Positions 11,161 through 20,324 of a stretch of DNA of 64,000 nt are shown piece after piece. The notes beneath the pieces are model-generated. The model was not told the origin of the DNA, did no database searches, and saw only the letters and a program-made list of their open reading frames with translations. This DNA comes from Margaritispora aquatica (lineage: Eukaryota > Ascomycota > Leotiomycetes > Helotiales > Discinellaceae). Both the position numbers and the translations under genes were made by a program. How positions within the stretch are numbered: position 1 is the stretch's first letter; each line of letters opens with the position of its first letter. The stretch is from the NCBI GenBank assembly GCA_007644065.1, contig VJWN01000018.1:310001-374000 (forward strand), read 5' to 3'.

Positions 11161-12400
11161 ATGAAGTTCCAACTATCCCTGTGGCTCTCTTTAGCCAGTA
11201 CAGTTCCCATAATTATCGCTCACAAACTCAACCCAATCGTCAAAGTCATACCTTCCGCAGCTTCCGAAGTAAACACCAAAGCGGAGTTCATATCCTCTGA
11301 ATTCGGCCTCGACAGTCCAAAATTATCAACTGTCAATAGCACATCCTGGGACTGGTGGTATTTCGACGCTGTCTCCACAGACCTAAAGTCGCATCTCAGT
11401 ATCGTATTCTACACCTCTCTTCCCTACGGATTTCCATTCACTTCATCCCTCGACCACGTCACGAGCGTGGGCCTCTATTTCTCGTTTCCAAATGGTACCG
11501 TCAGCTCGACTGACATCGAGGCGAGCGAGGCAGTGGTGACGTCGGTTGGACAAAGCGCGTCTGGTGTGTGGAAGGATACAGGAGCGTCTTTTGCGAGTGC
11601 TGAGGATAGCTACTGGTATGATGTTTATGTCAATTCACCTAGTAATGGGATCTCGGGGACTTTCAAGTTGCTTTCAAAGGCGCCAGCTCATTATCCTTGT
11701 GGTCCGGTCAAGGCTGGCGAGAATATGGTAAGTACAAATTCACGACTGGCAGTGTTTCATACCCATCGAAGAGTTCTTGAGCTAATCATTGAGTCTTGGT
11801 AGATGGTTGGTCCTAACATCGGATGGTCGAATGCAGTGCCTGACGCGAATGCTGTGGTTGACTTCAAGATTGGCAATGACAAAATGACTTTCACTGGTAT
11901 CGGATACCATGACAAGGTAGAAAAAAAAGCTATCCTAAAAAATCCATACTTCAAACTGACACGCTCTCTAGAACTGGAGCCCTCAACCATTCGCCCAAAA
12001 CGTCGGCAGTTGGGATTGGGGACACGGCCGTGTCGGAGACTACTCTCTCGTGTGGTTCGACTTCGTCGGCGTCGACCAGAAAGAATATATCAGTGCATAC
12101 GTCGCCAAGAATGGCAAGGTCATCGTTTCTAGCTGCAGTCCTGGCTCCATCAAAGTCCGTCCAGAAGGTGGAGACACAACGTATCCGCCTAAGCTGGGTG
12201 GCGGCTGGCCGGAGGGCTTCAAGATTACTGTAGAAAGCGATGGACATGAGATGCAGTTTCACCTTGTGAGTGAGAGGATTGTGCTGGGCGCCATTGATGA
12301 ACCATTTTCTAGGTGGATTGGAACTTTGAATGGGAAGGTTGATGGGGTTGAGGTGAAGGGCGGACAGGCTGTTTATGAGGAGTTTAGATTGATAGTTTAA
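11161..12400 (+). CDS. Secreted Diels-Alderase/CrtC-like (lipocalin-type) enzyme
   Basis: Three exons (11161-11727, 11803-11916, 11972-12400) encode 369 residues. The first 20 or so are a signal peptide (Lys, then a hydrophobic run). The family signature is the paired beta-barrel architecture shared by hydroxyneurosporene synthase (CrtC), AttH-like proteins and fungal Diels-Alderases: WDWWYFDA near residue 61 in the N-terminal half, then GYHDKNWSP (223-231, rebuilt across intron 2) and WDWGHGRVGDYSLVWFD (from about 240) in the C-terminal half. Length fits fungal Diels-Alderases (about 370-400). Known members catalyse intramolecular cycloadditions forming decalin rings in polyketide pathways. 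No polyketide synthase, peptide synthase or enoyl reductase lies in this window, so the substrate is unknown and it may be an orphan or a different reaction class such as hydration or isomerisation. A TATA box precedes it. Confidence 0.8.
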
Positions 12401-12978
12401 GAATTAGTAGGATGGTTGAAGATTTTTGAGATGTGTGAGTACAGTTAGATGGTTAGAGGTTTTGATGGAAGTAAGAAGAAAAGCACCTGATTGTTGCTTC
12501 GAGAGGCTTCGCTTAAAAACAGCTAGAATACAGCCAATCAAAACTATAATTTGCACGTCAGCCCACCCTTCCACTTCTCCTTGACAAGATGCAAGACTAA
12601 AATAAGCATATTTCAGTATCCGATCATCATTGTATAGCAATTTTCGACAAAACTGCCTTACAAGTCATGCTTTTTTAAACAGTTTGTAGCTTTATTGCGT
12701 ACAGAATTATACTGGAATATCAGAAATGTCTGTTCCATAGCTTCTAAACTCTAAATTTGCATCTGAAGGACAAATACCGACTTCAAAACTAAAGGCAACA
12801 CCAGTCATATCTCCTGCTAAGAAGACGCAAGGCTGTGATGGCATGCCCCGTGTTGCCGTGCTGAAATAGGTAGGTAGATCCACTTCTGAACTCTTAAGTG
12901 TTTTTGCGGATCGCAAAATGTGCGAGCCAAATTGGCGCATCAAGAGCGACCTGAAATTCAAGTCAGTATTGGTTTTTA
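12401..12978. other. Region downstream of the Diels-Alderase-like gene
   Basis: No gene is supported. A 94-codon minus-strand frame at 12707-12991 overlaps the edge of the first inverted-repeat element and has no recognisable motif, so it is not called. Confidence 0.35.
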
Positions 12979-13067
12979 TTTTGTTGCACACCGAAGTAAC
13001 ACGAAAACGCTAAGCTAGCATATGTCATCCCAATTCAGCTATTATAGACTTTGCGATTTGCAACAAA
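12979..13067. mobile_element. MITE-like inverted-repeat element, copy 1 (89 bp)
   Basis: The left end is TTTTGTTGCAC and the right end TTGCAACAAA, an imperfect terminal inverted repeat. Inside lies a degenerate form of the palindromic core (AACGCTAAGCTAGC, 13005-13020) and the block CAGCTATTATAGACTTTGCGA, shared with copy 3. No open frame. Target-site duplication is not clear. Confidence 0.5.
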
Positions 13068-13173
13068 CTCAAAAAAAAGGTAGGTAGATTGTTAGTGAGA
13101 TTGAACTAAAATTAGCTAGAAACCCAGCTACTTTAGCTTGAATAATGTTGTCATGGTAATCTTACCAAAGATA

Positions 13174-13276
13174 GCTTTTTGTGCTATGTCAAATTGATTG
13201 AGTATACGCTATGCTAGCGTTTTAAGTATAATCTAATCTCAATTTAGCTATTAAAGATCTAACGATGTGCAACAAA
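13174..13276. mobile_element. MITE-like inverted-repeat element, copy 2 (about 103 bp)
   Basis: The left end is degraded (CTTTTTGTGC), while the right end GTGCAACAAA is intact. The core ACGCTATGCTAGCGT at 13206-13220 is a perfect hairpin with a TGC loop, and the flank AATCTCAATTTAGCTAT matches the equivalent part of the other copies. No coding capacity. Confidence 0.5.
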
Positions 13277-13358
13277 CCTAGAGGTTGTGTTGTTTTAAAC
13301 ATGAGAGCAAGCTAACTGATCTAGCTCAAAGATTTTCATCATAGGGAAATGCTTGTGG

Positions 13359-13459
13359 TTTTGTTGCACATCTACCCAAACGCGAAAACGCTATGCTAGC
13401 GTTTCAATCGCAGTCTAAGCTCAACACAGCTATCAAAGACTTTGCGAAGTGCAACAAAA
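13359..13459. mobile_element. MITE-like inverted-repeat element, copy 3 (101 bp), best preserved
   Basis: Terminal inverted repeats TTTTGTTGCAC and GTGCAACAAAA are perfect over 11 bases. The centre-left core AAACGCTATGCTAGCGTTT (13386-13404) is an 8-bp-arm palindrome with a 3-base loop. It shares CAGCTATCAAAGACTTTGCGA with copy 1. Another left-end-like motif (TGTTGTTGCACAC) occurs alone near 13554. The small size, perfect ends and absence of an ORF suggest a non-autonomous DNA transposon family; no transposase is seen in the window. Confidence 0.6.
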
Positions 13460-16400
13460 GTTTAGGAATTGTGGTTATGAGCTAAAGAAGCGGTAGCTGG
13501 CGGGAGCATGCGGACTTAAAAAATAGTGATGATATTACCATTCACTCATTGGTATGTTGTTGCACACTGTCCAGGTCCTCAAGCTTTCAAGCTCATGTAG
13601 AAGTGTTCCTGTGAATTAAGTGATACTTAAGAAGAAAGGGGTTTGCAATAGCCCACTCGACCAAGATTTGGGCTTAAATACGATTTGATGGACTATTGAC
13701 AGATTGAGAATGAAGCTAGAGTAGTAATAATTACAAATTAGCCAATGTGCAAGGTTTCACAAGACTGAGATGGGAGTGTCCATGTGGACCATGCCAGAGA
13801 TATCTCCAATTCGGACTCCTGAAGTCGCAAGAGCAACCACTAGGTCGAGGTCTACTTGGGTTCTTTTCTAACGATCATTCTTTCAAAGCTTGGACAAAAG
13901 CATCTACAGTGAAAGATAGACGAAGAATGCATTCTTTCAAATAGAGTGTTTGAGAGCCAAAGGATCAACATAGCACAAGCGAGGTACTCAACCAAGGTCA
14001 ATTATAGCGACATATGATGCGATCATATGATATCCACACCTGACATTTGGGGACTTATAATCATCGGCTGTCATCATGAACCGTTTAAATAAGAGGCTGA
14101 TTGAAGAATACACTGTTTTCTGAAGTTCAAAATGCCCTGGTCTTACCAAAAATGATCTCTAATCTAAATATCGTGACGGTGGACAGCACACCATCAAAAG
14201 CCAAAAAGGTCGTGGCATTACTCGCAAATGTATGTACTTTACCTATCAAATACATAAGCAGATCCATGTGTAGAAGAGGAGCTGCTGACATATTGGTAGG
14301 AAGTGAAGGATTTTGTTCAAATTGTCCACGTCGCCAATTGCGACAGCAAGTTCCCCACCACCTTTAATTCTGGACATCATACTGACAACTCCGACCAGAT
14401 ATAGATGGCGTAAAATATGTGCTCTCTTCTCTGATCACTGCCCCAGGAGCTTTGGTAAGTTGCATCTCCTCAACAGAATCCCCTCAACAGACTCTCGAAG
14501 ACATACTCGGCCAAGCTGACCCGTGATGATGAAGGTCTGCTCAGGTCAATGGTTCGAGGAAGAAGAGGAAGAGATCCGAGAAATTGCAGAACGCCTTGTC
14601 CCTGGCGTCAAATTGCTGATGGTACCAAATGACTTGGTGATCGAGAATGAGGGAAAAGAGGGGAAATTGGTGGAGTTTTTGAGGGAGCAGGTTTCGAGTT
14701 GGAAGAAGGTTTGAGACTGGGTAAACAAGAACGAGTATCGCTGATATCTCGACGAATAATGAATCCCATAAATTGAGCAATGAAAATAGCATATAATTGA
14801 CTTCAGGCTTTAATGACCCAAATCTCCTCTTTCAAGCCACAATACCAGCAAACCTGCTGACCAGCGTGGTTACACTGCGAAGAGCACTCGCTGAAAGCAA
14901 TACGAAGTTTCCACAACATCGATGCGACGTGGCCAAGAAGCGCTGGAATTTACCCAAAATCAAATTGCTTTCTGGCGCAGATGCAAATCTAATAATGTCC
15001 AGCGGCAAAACGAAATGAGGCAGGAGATGACCGAAAGCCAAATGATTGTCTTACCTGTATCATGAAAGGTCGCCCACTTGAGAGCCGCAATGCGTAATAC
15101 CGCAATACACAAAATCGTGAGACCCGTTGCAGAAGTCAGGAGACTGTTTACTCTCACCCCTCCCTACGTAGAGCCAAGTGAAAAGATCTTGGTCACCATC
15201 TTTGGACCTCCAAGTAGATCACGTGAAGCATGTACTTTTTTTTTTTTTTTAGTGACACCATCTTCGAGATTGTCCACGGGCATGAAGAAGAAGCTTCAAA
15301 ATGGTGAAACGGACCATCTCAAGGCCGTATGACCATCGGATGTGGGTGTTGTGCATACGTGACACGACTTCAGAGTTCCATTGTTATTGTTGTGAGGCTT
15401 TTGATCTCATCGTTAATCGTTCACCATCGGAACTTCTCGCCTTCTTCCCCCACGCACAAGCCTTCTCTTGGTCTTGATCCCAACCTCCTTCGAGCTCCAA
15501 GCTCGTGCTGTTCCATCCGAAATGTTCAGATGACAGCATATCACATTCAAATGTGGAGAAACCAAAGTGTTCAGAATGAGTCACCTTTCCAGCACCCCCA
15601 TGCATCTGATTTCTGAAACGGACGATCTCGAAACATTGCTAGGCTTGACATCCAATCGACCACCCCAACACGAAGTGAGTCGTCCAAGGATGGATGGGAA
15701 GATAGAGGGGCACATTCTAGCGTTCTTAGTCGCTATTTTCATCTGCAGCGCGTTGAAATCCTACTAGGATTCATCGCTTGTATTGCGTGTATTGATGAAC
15801 CAATGAAGAGGTTTATCTGCTTCTTCGCTAACACGACCTTGACACGTAACCGCCAGAGCAACCTCATGTATCCATCCTTTACTCATCCGAAAGAGAGACC
15901 CTCATTTCTAGAAGCGCAACGGACTTTGTACGAAGTCGCAATCTCAGGCGGCGCTTGAAGGTCGGCTGTGCGAGATGAGAGCGCCAAATCTTGCGCGGCA
16001 TTGAGGATCTTTAATGAAGTTTGTATGAGGGTCGGATATAGAAGCGGCTTTAGTTTCATTACGTAGCCGCCCATAGGCCTGGGGTTACGCCAATGAGAAT
16101 ACACAAAGGCCTTGCCTTTGGCGTTACAAAGACCACAAAGGGAAATCTGAGCTGACGCGGGCGTCTCGTGAAGCAAGATGAGTAGAATGCGCGACATGGC
16201 ATCTTGCGAGAATACTGGACACGCTCAAAATACTTGGAATGCGAAAACAAAAATCAAGCAACACAACAAAGCAACAGCCGACGCGTCTAGCTCTTTTTAC
16301 AAGGCTGGACGCATCGAAGCTATGAAGCTCCCCCAGCTTGGTTCTAAAAATGAGTCACTGACTCTGCATATTCGTGCATATTCCATATGCACACTTGTAC

Positions 16401-16984
16401 TCGGTAGTCCTTCCTGACGTCCCGATGGAGAATGGAGGCTGCCAGCGCCTGCTGAGGAGCGAACCATTTGGCCCAGTGGCCACGACCAAGAAACATCTTC
16501 GGGTTTATGCAGCAGAAATGGGGAGACTGTCTAGTTCTGTCTTCAATTCTCCGCGTTTCAGAAATCATTTAGACTTGAACCACGCGTGGCCGGGCCCGTG
16601 GAAAATAAGGTATGAGAGGAAATTGTATTGGGCTGTGCAATCTCAATTTTTGGCGACAGAGATAAGTATCATCTGGTCTTCCTCAATCTGTTGGTTTTTG
16701 ATCATTCAATAGAGTGTCTTCTATTGTTACTCAGTGCTTCCATCTCTTGTCCTTGTCAATTATTAGATCCTCTGCAAGAAAAAAATTAGACGAGCTGTGC
16801 TCATCACGAATCTCTTTGCTACCTAGTCAAGCACCAAAAGTTGGAGCAGGACTCCCTTATACCATAATTGTAGTGTCTAGTTTGACATCTACCTCCGTTC
16901 TCCAATCATCTCGATACGTAAGTCACCAAGTCCTTGGGAACATCATGATCACGTCTGACAGTCAACAGTCTGGCAGTATTCAAG
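13460..16984. other. Gene-poor 3.5-kb stretch with possible decayed coding fragments
   Basis: No intact gene is supported. Three fragments look like coding remains on the plus strand: 13747-13944 (LRWECPCG, like the aromatic-Trp/Cys-Gly motif of some large fungal proteins), 14101-14300 (NIVTVDSTPSKAKKVVALLA and GAADILVGSEG) and 14523-14714 (an acidic helix-rich frame ending in a Trp-Lys helix). Frames between them are broken by stops, and plausible splice sites do not restore one protein. There is a T15 run at 15236-15250. The last few hundred bases are the promoter side of the gene at 16985. Confidence 0.4.
14101..14714 (+). pseudogene. Possible decayed protein-coding remnant
   Basis: Plus-strand segments with protein-like composition follow one another in different frames: residues reading ISNLNIVTVDSTPSK, then KFPTTFNSGHHTDNSDQI (14350-14403), LSSLITAPGALV (14420-14455) and the run EEEEEIREIAERLVPGVKLL (14550-14610). 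Internal stops and frame changes separate them. I do not recognise the parent family. It may instead be a live multi-exon gene whose introns I cannot place. Confidence 0.25.
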
Positions 16985-18661
16985 ATGTCTTTCGATTACA
17001 ACTTCTCCTTTGGACCAGTGACTCCACCTCACTTCTCCTATGAAGAGGCTCTGAATGATGCCTCCTTCACCATCGCACACCATCGTCAACACAGCCGCTC
17101 AAACTCGCATGCCTCAATGTACTCGCAAGATTCGTCACCTGACTCCATCAACACTCAATTGACCACGCCTGCCAGATCACCAATCAGACAGCATGGCCCT
17201 CTGTTGCTGCCCAAGATCCGTCCTCAAGATCAAGAGATCACATCCCCCCCGAAGAGATTCAAGAAGTCTCCAATGTCTAAGGTCGTCAAGCCTGTCTCAA
17301 CCACATTCAGACCTTCTCACACAAGAAGCTACACCAATCCTGAGACCATCTCCTTCATGACACAGGACAACTTCCCATCCCACACTAGATCAATGTCAAC
17401 ACTGTGTTCGCCAATCTCCTTTACCACTCCCGAGAGCAGCAATGACCGTCGAGCCTCAAGCGCTGATATTCTCGACAGCCAAACTCTCGGAAAGTTCGGT
17501 TTCCCAACCTACCGCCAGATGCCATCGTACATTCCTGGTAACAATTCCCAGACCGAGACTTTTGTTGCACCCCAGAATCTCTACCAAGTCCAAGTTCCAC
17601 AACGAACTCCCTCACCTTTACAAAATGCCATCTTTCTTGATGAGATGATCGCAAGTCCTCTGGATGACGGTCAATCAACCACCTTGAGTGCATACCTCAC
17701 TGCTCAGAACCCAGCACCAGCTTTGGTGCGCCAAATCAACATGCACGTCCGTGATAGCTCAGCCAAACATTTCTGGTGGGACATCCGACAAATCCGACCA
17801 TGGACTTCCTTCTCCATGTCCACAATCAACTCGATCCCAGGTCTCCACGGCCTGCTCTCCATTGGCCTCCCATCCTCCTCCTTCCCTACACCACCAAAGC
17901 GATCCCTCCAGCCCGAAACAGAAGTCGAGCTCGCCTCCATTTACGCCTCCTTCTACTCCACCAAGCTGAACTCGGCACTCTCTCTCTCCCAGGGCAACCG
18001 TCACCTCGTGATGCGCCAATCCCCCATCAAGACCACCAGCTCCAGCGACCCAACCTTCATCTCAAACTACACGGATGACACCAGCCAGCTCATCTATGGG
18101 CGTGGACTCGGCCGCGTTGTTGGCATCGTCAAGAGCTTCGACCGCTGGAACACAGGCATGCGCGTCGAGGGTAACCACCGCAAAGTCGAGTACCTCCGTG
18201 GCCTAGCACACCTGCACCAATGCATGCGCGCCAACGGGTGCCGATATGGCTTCATCATGACGGAGATCGAGCTCGTCGTTGTGCGCAACGGCGCTGAAGC
18301 GACGCCGCACTTCGGCTACCTCGAGGTTCAAACCATTCAGCTCGCTGCTCACGTCCCTGAGATGAGCGAAGCAACTGGAGAGGTCCAGGAACCTCAGCAG
18401 AAGATGACGGCCCTGATGGCATTATGGTATCTCCATATGTTGGCTAGGGATGATGCTTTACCTGGTCAGGTGGGCTGGAAGAGCGAGATTGGTGCACCAG
18501 CTGAGGGCACCAGGAGGAAGAACCTTCCTAAGGATGAGTGGATTCCTGAGCCACAGTTGGCAGAGAAGAGAGAGGGCAAGAGGGCTAGAGGCTGGGTTTG
18601 GCCTGAGGAGCCAGTGGGGAGAAAGGAGTTGGGAAAGAGGGGAGTGAGGTATGGTTGTTAG
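16985..18661 (+). CDS. Uncharacterised single-exon protein with PD-(D/E)XK-like C-terminal region
   Basis: One uninterrupted frame encodes 558 residues. The first 230 are low-complexity, rich in Ser, Pro, Thr and Gln, beginning MSFDYNFSFGPVTPP, and probably disordered. The C-terminal half (about 235-480) is folded. It holds DPTFISNYTDD, GRVVGIVKSFDRWN, then a helix and CRYGFIMTEIELVVVRNG with YLEVQTIQLAA. That order (an acidic turn, a beta strand ending in Lys, a helix, then a strand pair with YGFI-T-E) resembles the PD-(D/E)XK nuclease-like domains seen in many fungal proteins, although the acidic residue normally two before the Lys is not present. Function is unknown; activity should not be assumed. 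The end (500-558) is basic and Arg/Lys/Trp-rich. The ATG chosen is the first of the open frame and starts the usual disordered N-terminus. Confidence 0.75.
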   Translation: MSFDYNFSFGPVTPPHFSYEEALNDASFTIAHHRQHSRSNSHASMYSQDSSPDSINTQLTTPARSPIRQHGPLLLPKIRPQDQEITSPPKRFKKSPMSKVVKPVSTTFRPSHTRSYTNPETISFMTQDNFPSHTRSMSTLCSPISFTTPESSNDRRASSADILDSQTLGKFGFPTYRQMPSYIPGNNSQTETFVAPQNLYQVQVPQRTPSPLQNAIFLDEMIASPLDDGQSTTLSAYLTAQNPAPALVRQINMHVRDSSAKHFWWDIRQIRPWTSFSMSTINSIPGLHGLLSIGLPSSSFPTPPKRSLQPETEVELASIYASFYSTKLNSALSLSQGNRHLVMRQSPIKTTSSSDPTFISNYTDDTSQLIYGRGLGRVVGIVKSFDRWNTGMRVEGNHRKVEYLRGLAHLHQCMRANGCRYGFIMTEIELVVVRNGAEATPHFGYLEVQTIQLAAHVPEMSEATGEVQEPQQKMTALMALWYLHMLARDDALPGQVGWKSEIGAPAEGTRRKNLPKDEWIPEPQLAEKREGKRARGWVWPEEPVGRKELGKRGVRYGC

Positions 18662-19328
18662 ATGGTGGGGGGGCAGCTGCTGGACGGTTGTCGAGACATG
18701 AGTGATGAGAGATGAAAATGGTGGGAGTTGGCGGCTGTTTGGGTACTGTACCACATGCATTCAGTTATAGTTGATGCTCTAATAATATATACGTTCGATC
18801 AAGACCATAAGTCTTCTATGACCAGCTAGCCTCTTGTGATTGATTTACCTGTGCGCTCAAGATTGAAGATATTTGAATGTGAAAATCAAGTCTCACAACC
18901 ACGCTCCAAAGTCTTAAGAATCAATTGTCAGACAATACGGTTTATTTTTCTTTCGTTCCCTGTCAGATAAAGGCTCACTATTTCCGAGAAGCAAATAGCC
19001 ATCATCACTCGGTGTGGATATTTAGAATCATGGCTGTGCATGTCAGTTCGAAGTGCCTCGTTAGATACTACTGGGTTCATCAGCACAATCAAACAATGCC
19101 GCTTTCTATACCTCCCCTGCACATTCAGGATCAAAATTGAGTCATACGCCGAAAACATCGACTTCTCAACATTCTTGTTGATAAGCATATTCTACAATGT
19201 ACCTGAAAGCTGAGCACACGTGACCGTACGAAGGAGCCTGGGCGTATTGTATAAACAGCTCGAAGATGCCCAACTCACTACCTGACAACCATTTTCAAAC
19301 CTGTTGAATTCAAGTCGCAGATTTAACA
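18662..19328. other. Intergenic region before oligoribonuclease
   Basis: No gene is supported. Short frames on both strands (18925-19188) overlap each other and lack motifs. The stretch holds the 3' end of the preceding gene and the promoter of the next. Confidence 0.4.
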
Positions 19329-20008
19329 ATGGCAGACCTAAGCAGAGCCCACCCACTCGTGTGGATAGATTGCGAGGTAAATGCAATTCCGCTAAACAAC
19401 AACGTCATGCGCAATGTTGACATACATAGATGACCGGGTTGGATCTTGAAAACGACGTTATTATCGAGATATTTTGTGTAATCACCAATGGACAACTAGA
19501 CGTCCTCGACGAGAACGGATGGGGGACTGTAGTCCACCAGACAAAAGAAAAGATGGACCAAATGGTACCTCCTCATCATGAAGGCTGGAAACTTCACAAC
19601 TAAGCAAGACAATAGGATGAATGGTGCACTCGAACGCACGGCCAGACTGGTCTCACAGCAGCTGTTATCGCATCCACTGTCTCGCCCGAACAAGCAGCCA
19701 CCGACCTCCTCGAATACATCCAGAAGTTTGTACCTGAACCTAAGCGTGCACTATTGGCTGGCAACACGGTCCACGCCGATAAGGCGTTCCTGCGCAAGCA
19801 TCCGTATAAAAAAGTACATGATCATCTCAGCCATCGCATTCTGGACGTCAGCTCGTTGAAGGAAGCTGCAAAACGCTGGTCATCGCTGGAGATTCTGCAG
19901 GGAAAGCCCAAGAAGATGGGACTGCACAAGGCGAAGGAGGATATCCTCGAGAGTATCGCAGAAGCAAAGTATTACAAGGAGGCTATCTTTCGAAAAGCGA
20001 ACAAGTAG
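19329..20008 (+). CDS. REX2: Oligoribonuclease, DEDDh 3'-5' exonuclease
   Basis: Three exons (19329-19376, 19430-19564, 19616-20008) give 191 residues, the usual length of oligoribonuclease (Orn/REX2/REXO2), which degrades 2-5-mers of RNA and is mitochondrial or cytosolic in eukaryotes. The first intron interrupts the signature WIDCE|MTGLD. Acidic catalytic residues are seen at D14 and E16 (WIDCEMTGLD), D116 (NTVHADKAFL) and D138 (RILDVSSLKEAAKRW). The family's catalytic His normally lies five residues before the last Asp; here that position is Ser133, with His134 immediately after. The segment WCTRTHGQTGLT (64-75) matches the family. No clear targeting peptide is visible. The name follows the yeast orthologue. 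Confidence 0.92.
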
Positions 20009-20324
20009 ATGGCCGGAAGACAACGATTGACGAGCTCAACGAAAATAATAAATGAAGATATAATTGTCGCGAGATTTACGCCTAGAGTTCTTTTGGCTCA
20101 TCAATATTGAAGGTGGCTGCTACCGATTGAGGATGGAATGGTGATTGGCTCTTTAGCTCTCAGAACCCCTCTTGTGGCAACGCCCCGCAGTCCCACGTTG
20201 GGAGATCAACACCGCCTGCTGGTTTATTTGATCAGAGCACTTTCACGAGGAAGATTATTTCTCGTTTTCTTTATATTCTTCTCAGTGATCACTTTATACC
20301 CAATTCCTCAAACAAGCCGCAATC
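20009..20324. other. Promoter region of phosphoglucomutase
   Basis: A 316-bp gap between two rightward genes, with a T/C-rich stretch around 20230-20300 that fits a transcription start region. Nothing else is seen. Confidence 0.45.
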
